Source: Plumapathes pennacea
Taxonomy: Eukaryota; Cnidaria; Anthozoa; Antipatharia; Myriopathidae
Assembly (NCBI GenBank): GCA_964036295.1
Contig: OZ038466.1
Location: 24,569,997-24,633,996 of the forward strand
DNA length: 64,000 bases
Reading direction: 5' to 3'
The notes beneath the pieces are model-generated. The model saw only the letters and a program-made list of their open reading frames with translations. It searched no databases and was not told the origin of the DNA. The position numbers were made by a program, and so were the translations under genes. Below are positions 1-11,385 of this stretch, in pieces. Within the stretch, counting starts at the first letter, position 1. Each line of letters begins with the position of its first letter.

Positions 1-584
1 CAACAAGGCATCATCGAAGAACAGGTGATTTATGAAAATAATTAGTATTTGGCCAGCGATAACAGTATTACTATACCACTACACATATTGCATACATAGT
101 ATATTACGGTACGGCTACACAGCGGAACCCCGATCGATACAACGGTCCTCGATTTAACGATGTTCCCGGTATAACAATCAGCATTTCCTGCACGTTACTA
201 AGGGATTATTTGCACAATATTTGCACGTTATCAAGGATTTGTATAATTATATAAATTGTTGGCATTTTTCCAAACCAGTGACGTCAACGAAAAGAACTTA
301 TGCTCACCTGGGACTTTTCCTTCTAAATTGTAACGATTGCGTTTATGCAGTCTAGTCGATGTATTATCAAAAATGGCCGTTGCAGATGATATAGAGTCCG
401 AGAGACCAGGTTCTTCAGTAATGATAAAAAATTTCTTGCCACCCTATTTGAAGCGACAAAATAAACAAGTCATTGTCTGAATATTTGCAAATAGACGTTT
501 GTAAAAGAAGGATAGATTCTGCATTTCTTTACTTTTTCTGCGTATTAAACAATACAAGTCACTGATTGGGTGCAGGTGAAGTAG
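1..584. other. Left flank, no gene recognised
   Basis: AT-rich sequence downstream (minus-strand sense) of the unrecognised gene that ends at 585. It probably includes that gene's 3' UTR. I see no convincing coding exon, RNA gene or repeat here. Confidence 0.4.
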
Positions 585-3500
585 TCATCCGATTCCTGCA
601 CAACTTAAGTAAACTGCCTCTGCAAATGGTTCTGGCAGCAAGTGCTGTACCTATATTCTGGGGTAAACAAATATTACCCCATTTTGATTTTATGAACATT
701 ATTATACTGTACCTGTACAACATCTGAATCAGGGGATATTTCAATGCTCGGAATGTTAGGTAGACTATCTGAAAGTGTCACAAAGATTATTACAAGTTAA
801 ATATAGTCAAGTACAAACATTTGTCATAGTTAAATTACCATCTGTACAGCAGCTTTTTTAGAATAAGAGAAGTTTTGTAGAAAACGAAGAAACATTCACA
901 TGATATACAATAGAAAGAAGAAGAATTTTCTGATCACTGCAAACATTTGACCCAAGCTGCAAAAAACTTACTTGTTTGTGAAGCACTCTGGATGAGTAGT
1001 GGCTGCAAAGAAACTGAATCTTGATGTTGTGGCAATGAAGAGGTTCCCTGTGAGGGACTTCCTTCTGCCATGAGCTCCTGATTCTCTTGTAGAGGTGTTT
1101 GCTGGTGCTGTAAATTTGTTCCAAGAGGACTCTGCAGGCTGGTAGGTACTGTGAACAGCTGTCCTTGCTCATTAAATAATTGTTGGGATGCAGGGACACC
1201 AAGATTGTGTTGGCTACCTGAAAATGTGGAATTGCCCGAATCCAAAATACAATTTACAAACCAAAAAAACTCAAAATGACCAAAAAAACTCAAAATGATA
1301 AAGGTGGAGTTAGGGATGCCCTGCACAATTTTTCCACTCATACCTGAAGCAATTGGTCCATTCCAAGGGCCATGTCCACCTGGTATATGTCTTACCAAAG
1401 GCCCACTCATCCACTCATCATTTGTATCTTCTATTCCACTGTCTATTACCTGTTCCGATGGGAAATTGTTCACAGGAATATACACAACAGAAAGTGATGG
1501 ATCACTTTAAAGTATTCAGTATCAGAGTGGAACCCTGATCAGCGACCACTTTATTCAAATCAAAGTACACATTGGTTACTCAGTCAAATTACTATCAGTT
1601 AAACCTTCCTCTCATAACCAACCTTGACCACCTAATTAAGGATGCACCATTTGGGTGTTCCTAAGTGCTTTCTTTCCTCTGGCAATAACACAAGTCCTTT
1701 ATATTATGTACAACATACATACATGCCTTCAAGCAAATACACTGCTGGGCTTTACAGACAGTGATAAACAATTAACACTTTTCACTCCACAAATACCTGG
1801 GTAAATTCAGCTGTTGCACCAGTCATCCTTGAACGGCCGGGTTCTATTGATCAACAAAGGATAAAAGCATTAATTACGCTGGTCCAAGAGTTTTTCTTCC
1901 AGAGAACAAGAAAAAATATCATTGAAAAAAAAATGCAAGCTCGGTTCTTTAGAACATTTTGCATTCAAAATAGTTACAGCTACAATGCGTATGAATAAAT
2001 TACTTGTACTGGCTTATATGTAATATATACACATTTTATATACATATTATACATAATATATATACTATGCTTTGTCACTTAAAAATCACATCAAATTATA
2101 CAAAGTTCGGCAACTGTTCTCTTTGGTGCTCTCATGTACTGAATTTCTCGATTAAGCACCCTCCATCAAATAAGCCCCCTCCCCTCCCTCCCCCCACCCC
2201 CCCCCCCCCCCCAAATACTTACAGTGCAAGATTAACAAAGCTTATAAAGCTTATAAAGGAAACATGCCCAGGGTCTTTAGAGCCGTTTTCGGATGACTGT
2301 CGAAAACCAAAACCAAAGTAATCACACAGGCCAATCACAGAGACTGAGAGAAAACAGTTCAGCCAATTGGAAGCCAAAGTAATTCACGTTTGGTCTTGCG
2401 TTTGGTTTTACTTTCCAATCAGCAGTGCGAGTACACGCCATCGCTTGCGTGAGAAGTGTTTGGTTTTGGTTTTGGTTTTGTTCCTGATTGGTTGAGAATG
2501 CTGCCAAACTTGTGTGGACCAATCAGAAAGCGTAGCAAACGCAAAACCAAAGCAATCACACGATTACTTTCGACAGTCATCCGAAAACTGCTCTATTCAA
2601 GGAAATATGGTTATTAACTCACCTAGCAAACACTCATTGAGATCCATGGGAGCTGAACCACTCTCAAGCTCAGTATCAACTGTTTCAGTGTAGAAATTAT
2701 CTTCCCTTCGCCAATCTTAAGAACAAAATTCATAGCTTAAATAGTGAACTTTTGTTGATTTCGACTGACATGCATTCAGTGACAGTCCACGCAATATACA
2801 GCATACCTGACAGGTGTTCTGTACCAGAGTCTTTATTAAGTATTCGTAAAATGTCGTCTCTGGTATCCTGGGGATTAATTATTATTCCCTGAAAATTTTC
2901 CATAGAAAAATCTGATTCCTTGGTGGTGATTGGATGGTTGGTCAAAGCCATATCTGGAACCAAATTCTTCGATTTTCTACAAATGACATTGGCCACAGTT
3001 TCACTTTCATCTAATCCCTGTTGAAAAAGATGTAGACTCCCTTTATTTCTGTTTAAGCAAGGTGTCCTTGGTTTTTCTATTGCAAGCAAGACACTATCAG
3101 TCCATCCTGCTGCCTCAACAGCTGATTGACAAATTTGGCCATCTTCAAATATACATGATGTTTTCTGAAGATATTTTGAATGTTATCATTGCACTCAAGA
3201 ATTGCCAGTCAATCTGTTATATATATTTTCAAAACCATTATCACCAAGGTTTTGGTAAATTCCTGTATAAAAACCTGTGACAGGTACATGTCAACAAATA
3301 TGGCTCACATTATTTTATAACATTTAAACTTATTCAGCACTTAAATACTCAAAAGCCAAAAGAAGACATAGTTAATCATAATGGTGTCCAGTTTTCACAC
3401 ATTGACCCCTACTCAGATGCATCATACATTGACCAAGTTAGGCCACAAAGCCGGGCCCGAAAGCAGCACATTAATATTTATACATGCCTGTCTCTAGGTC

Positions 3501-4664
3501 CCCATGAAATCACGTCAATCTCTCACTTGGAAGAACTCTTTTTTTTAGGTAATATTTAACATTCAGGCAAAAATTTGTGTGTTGACTCAACGTTTATGCA
3601 AAAGTTATAAAAAAGTATACCTGGTCTATTATAACATACAAGCAGCTTCTGCCTTGTACCCACTTCTTCATATTTGATCCAGACCATGTGTCTTTTTCAT
3701 GGCAATTGTGGTTTCCTGACATGTCCACCGCAGACAGACAAAAGCTTAAAAAGGGAGGATGTGAACATCAATTTTAAAACCTAAAGAGACTATATGCTAT
3801 TAAAAATGAATATGATACATGTGTATCCATGTTAATGAATATGATATGTATCTGCAGTAACCTCAAAATAATTAATACACATTAACTAAAAACGGAGCAA
3901 ATATAGAATACCCGTCCACTTATAAAATCTAATGAAATTCTAATGTAATTCTTTGTAGAACGAGGCAATGATATTCAATAGACTGTATTGTTATGGAAAG
4001 CAGTGGCTGGGTATTCTCTACTTTAGCAATATATAATATTGAAGGATGTAAAAAAAAAATAGGTAGAGTGACTGCAAATTATGTGCTAAATTGCTCCCAT
4101 ATCACAATATCACCTTTTGCACATGGCAATTTAAAAATCAACTTTAATCATTATATTATTTGTCAAAACACTATTAACTCTATGATATTGCACTTCAAAA
4201 CAACAGATTACTACATACACAGTACAACAATATGTATCAGATCATCACCACTGCATACCATGCATTTTGAACTGACAACTTTTAAGGATTGAAGAAAAAA
4301 GGCCTCGGCTAAATGATCTATTGTTAAATCGTGAGGTGTTAATTTATAAACCTGTATTTACCTTGTTGTCCTGAGGACTTCAAATTCTTCCTTTAAGAGT
4401 CTCTTGACACTGAAACTATCCATGGATGTAGAAAACTGTATCTCCTTATACCGTGTCTTGTCATTCCTAAGCATCGCTAACTTTGAATTGGCATTATTTG
4501 CATGACGCATTTGTCCACTTGGCAGTTTAGTTACTTCTTGTCCAACATAGACGATGTACACCCTTCTTGAAAAATTGTGTAGTGCACACCTCGGATTGCT
4601 TGGTTTACTTGCAGACCTATTTTCCATGTTTGGGGGTTCTCCACTGTATGCATAGGACAAGAAT
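585..4664 (-). CDS. Unrecognised multi-exon protein with Gln/Pro/Ser-rich C-terminal half (5' end unresolved)
   Basis: I do not recognise this gene. Eight minus-strand exons join in frame: 4664-4362, 3744-3621, 3113-2807, 2715-2623, 1442-1344, 1217-972, 768-713 and 650-585, giving about 431 residues and a TGA stop. Every junction has AG/GT and matching phase. The acceptors at 3113 and 1442 are the weakest, because both have other AGs nearby. The first exon is basic and Ser-rich, with a hydrophobic stretch VYIVYVG and then KRLLKEEFEVL. The third and fourth exons are acidic. The exon at 1442 starts DSGIEDT, similar to a DSGxxS-type phosphodegron. The exon at 1217 is Gln/Pro/Ser-rich, like an activation or disordered domain. 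The C-terminus reads LLPEPFAEAVYLSCAGIG. The first exon needs two upstream coding bases, so a 5' exon is missing from the model. No catalytic or DNA-binding domain was identified. Confidence 0.5.
2191..2212. repeat. Poly(C) tract
   Basis: A run of cytosines broken by one A, within a longer C-rich stretch (about 2159-2212). It lies in an intron of the unrecognised minus-strand gene. On the minus strand it is a poly(G) run. Confidence 0.8.
2280..2593. mobile_element. MITE family A, complete copy (314 bp, TA-flanked)
   Basis: The ends are near-perfect terminal inverted repeats of about 26 bp, starting GAGC(C/A)GTTTTCGGATGAC and continuing to TGTCGAAA, with one mismatch. Both ends are flanked by TA (2278-2279 and 2594-2595), as expected for a TA target-site duplication of the Tc1/mariner type. 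There is no coding capacity. The interior repeats AAACCAAA and CCAATCA words in both orientations. It sits in an intron of the minus-strand gene, about 29 nt past the donor of the exon ending at 2623. A second copy is at 9939-10269, a truncated end at 13070-13130 and an internal fragment near 40830-41010. Confidence 0.8.
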
Positions 4665-4965
4665 CTATAAGGGAAGTCACGGCTCTAATTAATCTACTAC
4701 ATGTGGGGACCCACTTAACAGTTCTAGTACCTAGCTCAGTCTATATAATATTGATGTCATGCACAAGGATTATATTAAATAATCTAGACATCGAAAAGAA
4801 CATGCATGAACCATGCATGTTCTCGGTGGATCGCTGATCGTGTAAATAATTACATCGTCAAAATCCATGCAGTTGGGAAGAAGATTTCTTGGACTCAAAC
4901 AAATCACTATTAAAGAACACAGCGATAAAAGTACCACGAACAACAAACTCTAAGAACAGTACCTT

Positions 4966-5300
4966 CTTCTTTTTCGTCTATTATTTAGTTAGGACACTCC
5001 GTCTTTTACAAGTAAGTCTTTTCCGCGCCGCTTTGCAAGAAGATTACGTGGTTGTCTAAATAATTTTCCTCCCTGGGGTAGGGATCACGATAAGAAATTT
5101 AGCAGACTGAAAAGTACGCCATTCTCTGGTCATATAAATAGGAAGTATGCACGAATAATCAGTTCACATGTATTGCATGAAACATACTACTGCCGGAACG
5201 TCACATGATCGTCTTGACAATAATTGTTTGTTTCGGGGGAAGGGAGAGTATGAATGTAAGACTTCCGGGTAGCCAGGGACTTTCCCTGAAAAAATGAAAC
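4966..5300 (-). promoter_or_regulatory. Promoter-like block, copy 1 (start codon lost)
   Basis: This aligns over most of its length with 6112-6475. Shared blocks include TACGTGGTTGTC, CTGGGGTAGGGAT, TTAGCAGA, AACGTCACATGATCGTC, ACTTCCGGG and CAGGGACTTTCCCTG. On the minus strand both copies end in GACGAAAA(C/A)GAAGAAG followed by GTA, like a short first exon with a splice donor. In this copy the codon before GAC is ATA instead of ATG. The palindromic CACGTG of copy 2 is also changed to TACGTG. It lies directly upstream of the unrecognised gene, so it may still drive it or be a relic. Confidence 0.5.
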
Positions 5301-6111
5301 TAACTGATTCTTCGTGTCAATAGCTAAAACACTAAAACGCCGGCCGATATCTCTAGCCAGAGTGAGTTATGACAAAGTTGATATAGCAAAAATTTAGTCA
5401 CTCTGCTGCCTACAACCGAAGCCGTAGTTTGATACATACCACTAAAAATATACCAAAGGCCAGTGTTTGCTAGCTCGTTTACGTTTGGAAAACGCAGCGT
5501 AAATGATCAAGTTCAGATGATACCGAACAAAGTTGAAAAAAGCACCAATCGAGCCAGAAAAAACAGCTGTTGTCCGTTGTTCCTGTGCCGTTAGCACCCG
5601 ATCGCAGTCAAGTACACTTGAGCTGAGCCGATGATTTTTTTAACAAACACCGATAATCAAACAAGTTCGGTTCAACAAGCCGCAGAATCTGCACGAACAC
5701 ATATATGTGGCACAAATTACCGGCAATAATTACTTAGTGGTGGTTTGATAGTGAAAGTGACAACTTTAAAAAGCAGTTGCAAGGATAACCTGTCCTTATG
5801 TTCCGCAGTACTAGTACGCGTTCACATGTGTGATTCATCATAAATATCGCATGCTAGTTTCTCAGAACTGAGTAACACGACTTTGGGGCAGCCTGCTCGA
5901 TCAGAAACATCTAAAAACTAAATGCGCCCCAACGAGATTTCAGAGCTTATCGAACAAACATGAACAATATTGATACAAAACGTAAATATATTCCAATGTT
6001 TTAAATTTAACTATTATCAAAGGTATATAAAATCGTCTCCAAAGGTTTTTAGACTTACAATTAGAGAACACAGCAAAACGTAGTAGTACTACTAACACAA
6101 GAAATATTTTG
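5301..6111. other. Spacer between the two promoter-like blocks
   Basis: About 0.8 kb of AT-rich sequence separating the duplicated blocks. No coding exon, RNA gene or named repeat is visible. Confidence 0.4.
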
Positions 6112-6475
6112 AACCTACCTTCTTCGTTTTCGTCCATAAAAGTGGCGTGGAGTGCTTGTCTTGCACGGTTCGGGGGCCGCGCGCGCTGCATACTTTGTCA
6201 AGAAGATCACGTGGTTGTCTTAATAATTTTTCCTCTCTGGGGTAGGGATAACGATACAAAATTAGCAGAAAGAAGTGTTCTGGTCGTATAAAGAGGAACA
6301 GTGCACGTTCCTTATATTTTCAGAATAATCAGCTCATATGTATCGCATGAAATATACTTAACTTTTCTGAGTACATAAAAAGAAACTGCCAAGAACGTCA
6401 CATGATCGTCCTAACTACTTTTATTCCAAGACTTCCGGGCTGTCAGGGACTTTCCCTGTGAAACTATAAACAAAC
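6112..6475 (-). promoter_or_regulatory. Promoter-like block, copy 2, with candidate first exon
   Basis: This is the second copy of the block at 4966-5300. Here the minus strand keeps an ATG and reads MDENEE before a GTAGG donor. An in-frame upstream ATG at 6191 would add 18 residues. It carries an E-box CACGTG, an M-box-like TCACATGA and an ETS-like ACTTCCGG. As first exon of the 585-4664 gene its leftover phase (one base) does not match the exon at 4664 (which needs two), so another exon or start must intervene. Role inferred only. Confidence 0.4.
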
Positions 6476-7138
6476 GTCAAAGGTTTTCGTGGCGCAGTGG
6501 CAGAGGTATCCACCCATGAAATTTACGAGACTGATAGCAAAACTTATCTCAGTTTTAACAAACTAAATTTACAAAGTGTCAGCGACTTTACAAGTTTTCC
6601 AGCTTTCGTGCTGAACGCTCAGCATGTAAGAGAAGCAAAACTGTCCGTGAAAGCGGCACAACAACTTTAGGAGAACAATGAGTTTCGACTGATGACTTCG
6701 AAGAAAAGCGCACGTACAGAGGAAGACAGTATAATTTCTGTGAAATTTGTTTAGGGACTGAAAAAGTATTCATTGGTGAAAGAGTGCGGTTCACACTAAC
6801 GCGTGACAAGACATTAAAAGGGGGCAAATTTTTACTAGGAGAGATTTATGAAAGGGTCACCATTTCGACCCCAGAATGCTATTGAAAGGGTAAGGGGTTG
6901 AAAGCATAGGTGGAGCCTCTCCGTACAAAAATTATTTAAGTGCCCAAAGTCCTGCATTAGCTTCGCGACTATCTTAAACATCTTTGCAATGTTCCGGAGA
7001 GAAGGAGACGAACAACACTAGAGATGCTGGTGCTCCGTGTTGCCCCACAATTGAACTTTCCATCAATTTGCGTTGCCCTTTTAGCGTTGTCAATTTGCGT
7101 TGCCCTTTTTTTCATCTTCGTTTCCCTCTTCGTCTTCT
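6476..7138. other. Intergenic, no gene recognised
   Basis: Short open frames on both strands show no family resemblance and no splice structure. A tRNA A-box-like word near 6490 has no matching B-box. Near 7060-7105 a short direct duplication of CAATTTGCGTTGCCCTTTT occurs. Confidence 0.35.
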
Positions 7139-8116
7139 TTAACTGTTGCCTTGTTCAATCTCTCTTCTAGTTAATTCTTCCTTGCTGGACTTCTCACTTG
7201 CTTGTTTCGCCAAGTCCAGCTCGAGAAATGGCTGGCCCCTTACAAACTTGCGAAAATAGTACGACTTCATAAACTGTCGCGAAGATTTTCGATAAAGATT
7301 TTCGTAATGTAGCTTTGCAGTACAGTCAAACCTCACGGTCCAAGGGTTCCAAAAAGTTGTCAACTGTTTCTTGAGTGTTTGGATGCCTTCTTTTCGTTCT
7401 GCCCCCAGCACCAGCGGTTGTCCTTACGGGTTAACTTTCGCAAGGGCTCCGCTGTCGCTGCGAGGTCTGGTAGAAACCTGGCACAAAGACTGATAAGGCC
7501 AAGGAAGCTTTGCCACTCAGCCACATCAGAAATAGCTCTTGCTTCTCGAACAGCTGTGACTTTCTCCTGCGTTGGACTCACGTCATGCTTGCCAAGGATC
7601 AGCCCGATAAACTCTATCTTGTCCATTCGAATTTCGCTTTCTTCTTGTTGAGTGTCAAGTTCTTTTCCTGCATTTGAATGAGCAGGGTGACTAATTTCTT
7701 GTCATGCTCATCTGTGCCTTTCCCATGGACAATAAGTCGTCTGCAATATTAAGAGCCCCAGGATAACCTGAGATGGTCTGCCAAATGAGGTGCTGGTACT
7801 TTTCTAGGGCACTAGTAGCGATAAAGTGAGTCAACCACAGAAAATGCTGGAATATCTTTTGAATCCTCGTCCAACTCAATTTGGTGGAAGCCCATGTTCA
7901 TGTCCAGTTTGGAGAAAACAGTGTCTCCTTTCAATTCCTCGAGTACTTCATCCACAGTAGGAATTGGCAATTTTTATCTCTGGATTGCCTGGTTGGCACA
8001 CCTCATGTTAACGCCGAGGTAATCTTTGGACGGTTTAGGTGCGAAGACTGCTGGCCTTACCCACGTCGTAGAAATTTCCACGTGCATCAACCGAGATTCA
8101 GTTGCAGTCATCACAC
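7139..8116 (-). pseudogene. Decayed Ty3/Gypsy-type reverse transcriptase fragment
   Basis: Conceptual translation of the minus strand gives, in order, recognisable RT blocks in several frames. A palm block FSKLDMNMGFHQIEL lies near 7890-7920. A catalytic-box region NIADD lies near 7740, with Ile-Ala in place of the usual Tyr-x before Asp-Asp. A thumb/connection block SFLGLISLCARFLPDL followed by EPLRKLT lies near 7430-7530. In-frame stops and frame changes separate them, so it is non-functional. I see no LTRs, gag, protease or integrase in the flanks, and the 7139-7360 part is only loosely assignable. The surviving residues point to the Ty3/Gypsy superfamily. It is a genomic retrotransposon relic about 370 bp past the RNF170 stop codon. 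Confidence 0.75.
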
Positions 8117-8481
8117 ACACACACAAAAGGAACTTTTGTTCAACCAACTAAAGTGCATCTTTTTATCATTTTTAAGGCCATTAAAAACGATAAAAGCCTG
8201 GTAAGTTTTATAGTCACCACAACATTTTGACGCTTTTTGGTTACGCTCTCAGTTAAAGTAGGAGTAGTTTTGTTTTCGACTTTATAGAGACTTACCATGA
8301 AGGTATTAACAATATTTTTAGTGAAAAGGTAAAAAAAATAAGGACAATTATATAAATCACTTTGTGACAGAGACCTAATGGACCAGTATAGTATATTGAA
8401 CAAAATGATAGTTCTTTCAGTTTCATGACATACATAAAATAACTTCTTTTGCAGCAACTTGAGGGACAAAACTCTTCAGTT

Positions 8482-11203
8482 CTATGTGCCTTCTTGGCCT
8501 CTGTTCGCCATCATGCTTCTATACACCTCAGTCACATACACCATAAGTAACAAAACAATCAGAACATCATCTACCAACCCAAGGATGCCAAACACAGATT
8601 CTGGGATGATGTCCAATGGTGAAGCAAAGTACAAGATGGCAGCCAGAAAACACAGGATAATGCGAAGACGCAAGACCCATACCAGGCCTCCCACTGAGAA
8701 CAGCTCATTCCACAGCTGTGAGAGGAGTGTGGGAAGATCATAAATGTAATCCATGATCTGTTGAAAGATAAAAACATTACGTTCATCAGCATCCTCCTCG
8801 TTAGCCTGATTTTCAGATATTTCGAGCTCATCTGCAGGCTCCCTCTCCCTTCAAGAGGGAGCTAGCATGCAGACAAGCTTAATACGTCTGAAAATCAAGC
8901 CGGCTCCCCATACATGATATACTTTCAACTTTCTTCTTTCAGCGTTTCTTTAGACTAAGATACATCATATAGCATGGATTGAAAGATTTACCCCTTAGTA
9001 ATAGTATGCTCTAGCAAAAGCTGATCGAACAGATAGTTCTCCTTACATTGCATATTTGTTTTCTCATTAAATGGTTGGGAGAATTTGTATTATGGCTAGG
9101 ACTGAATGGGTTAATACCCATTAGATCTAGAAGGTCCTACTTCAGTATACCCTTAATAGAAATCATGTACTGTTGCCTTCTATAATATTCTAGTCATATT
9201 TTAGTGCTACAGACCTGAAACCTTCTCTGTACATAATCTTGCTCTTTCCATTTTGGGCATTTGAAACACTGCAGGTGATGAAATTATAGGGACTGTGTAG
9301 GTCATGTGATCAACTGTTGCAAACGGTCAATCCACTTACTGGTCTGGGTATTCCCGAGTATCGTCTGTTGTACTCATTGATGTCTGTCCTGCTCTGTCTG
9401 CCTTCATCAGTCAAGCTTTCATCAGCAGAAAAATTTGCAAAAAGAATGGTTACCTGCCGGATAGAACAGAAGCAAATATATGCCGACTTGTAGTAACCAG
9501 TAACCAGCCCCAGCTATGGGTTCTCAGATATTTAAAAATTAAGCTATTTTTTATAGGTATGTGTCACCCAAAGGGTATGGCTTAAAAGTAGTTTATCTGA
9601 AATAGGGTCACTAGATTTCCTCTTTTTGGCTGGGATAGGTTATGATACGATACAAATATAAGGTGACAGGTCTGAATTCTCTCATATGGTTCAGAAGTCA
9701 GGTTAGAGTTTTTACAACTGTGTGAGATACCCTATCCATACTGTTGAAGAGTACCCTGGCCACCCCAGGGAATGTTCAGTAGGAAAACGTTAAACAAAAT
9801 TTGTTAAACAGTCATGAACCTCTCACTGGGAATTTAAGCTCCCTGTGCAAAAAGGTAATCACAGTCTTTTAGATTAGGATGTGGCAGGTCTGGTCAAAGT
9901 CTGAGCCAAACATAATAAAATCCCAATTGAGACAAATAGAGTGCTTTTCGAATGACTGTCGAAAACCAAAACCAAAGCATTCACATGCAAAGCCAATCAG
10001 TGAGCTGAGACACATGTCCGACCAATATTAGATGTATGAGCAAAACCAAAACCAGGTAATTTGCAATTGGTTTTACCAACCAATCAGAAGTGTAAGCATG
10101 TGCCATAGCCACTTGCTTTCTTGTGTAGAAATATTGTAACCAGGTTTTGCTTTTGCTCTTGATTGGCCAAGGATATTGAAAAACTTGTTAAGGACCAATT
10201 GGAAAGCAGAGTAAATGCAAAACCAAAGCAATCACATGATGACTTTCGACAGTCATGTGAAAACAGCTCTATAACATGCTACCTGTTGTCTGCAGACAGG
10301 ACATCTGACAGCGCCGAGCCAGCGACCAAATCTCCAGTAAGTAATAATACACTGAGCTGAATAAAATAAAGAACAGTTTTAGGCGAAAGAAAGGTTTTAT
10401 AGTCATAGCCAGTTTGATGAAGATTTGGTGCATTGTGCAGTAATATTACATAGTTCAACTGGCCACAATTACTCACTGCGCTTTCATCAAGCACAACAGG
10501 CATATAAGCAGACAGATAATCAAAGGACTCTAATGTTGGTTTCATTATTGTAATACTCTACTCCCATTAAATAAAACAAAATAACTTTAGTAATGTAAAA
10601 GACGCAATAAATGGATATTAGAGGAAATCCCGTTATCTTGGGTTAAATCTTCTTTAACAATAATTATTCTAGTGGCTAGTGTCTGCCAGCTGTTTAGATC
10701 AGAGTGTTCATAGAAATTTCTAGTGTCCTGTAAACAAATACTATCCATATAGATTGATTGATTAGATAAAACGTTTATGGCTTATACAGAACTCCAGCTG
10801 TAATGAAAGTCTAAAGCTGGGCATGTACGGTCCACTAAAAAGAACTTGCGGTCCACACAAGCCGGCTAAAATGTCACTAACCACAAAAAACATGTCCGCA
10901 GTTCGTCATGGTTAGGAATCTGGCTTCGTTAAGGCATACGGGACAGTTTCTGTCGTTACTGTAGTTCATAGGAGGAGCAGTTGGTAAGACAGGGTCGCCA
11001 TTAGCAGCTGCCTGCTCGTTTCCTGCGCCGAATCCAAGCCTGTTCCTTGTAATCTGCACTTGTTCTTCTTGTAGAGGATGAATGTTTCTCTCTGTACCAC
11101 GACGGTTGTAAACAATACTAACTAAGGCTACTATACCCAGAGTAGTGACTAATCCTACGACAACTTCGTCACCGACTCCTTCAAGAAAACGCGGTTCCTC
11201 CAT
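8482..11203 (-). CDS. RNF170: E3 ubiquitin-protein ligase RNF170
   Basis: In vertebrates RNF170 is an ER-membrane RING ubiquitin ligase that targets activated IP3 receptors. Four exons join in frame: 11203-10882, 10356-10283, 9453-9340 and 8757-8482, giving 261 residues (human protein about 258). It begins at ATG (MEEPRF). A membrane segment lies at about residues 12-33. The RING domain (about 87-137) reads CPVCLNEA, then NCGHVFC, with the second exon supplying AQCIITYWRFGRWLGAVRC and PVC. The third exon has the conserved DINEYNRRYSG block. The last exon carries MDYIYDLPTLL and the DUF1232-type double membrane segment with SPLDIIPE and GLVDD. All RING Cys/His ligands are visible. An inverted-repeat MITE (9939-10269) starts 13 nt past the donor of the second exon. 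Identity is confident; splice sites were read by eye. Confidence 0.93.
8803..8901. repeat. Compact imperfect palindrome in RNF170 intron 3
   Basis: Outer arms AGCCTGATTTTCAGA and TCTGAAAATCAAGCC are about 100 bp apart. An inner hairpin has arms GCTCCCTCT and AGAGGGAGC around a 7-nt loop (8838-8862). It looks like a very small foldback element or MITE relic. Confidence 0.6.
9939..10269. mobile_element. MITE family A, second copy in RNF170 intron 2
   Basis: Same termini and interior words as the element at 2280-2593, somewhat more diverged. The left end is GAGTGCTTTTCGAATGACTG and the right end is the inverse of GAGCTGTTTTCACATGACTG. TA lies at 9937-9938 and 10270-10271. No open reading frame. 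Its right end is 13 nt from the exon-2 donor of RNF170. Confidence 0.75.
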
Positions 11204-11385
11204 CTTTGTTGTGTCTCACGGTGGAGACCGCTGTGCAAGTGGTTGGAGGACAAGTAGGGATGAAAAAATAAAATAAAATAAAATCTGTCGAATAGTAATC
11301 TGCCTCAGTACCTTAAGTGTGCTACAAGCTGATCACAGTTTAGGAACACCACTCTATACATTTTAAAAAGAAAAATTGAATCTAG

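Noticed and set aside
6484-6560. tRNA-like A-box (TGGCGCAGTGGCAGAGG)
   Set aside because: No B-box (GGTTCGANNCC) or pairing acceptor stem follows within tRNA length, so neither a tRNA nor a SINE head can be supported.
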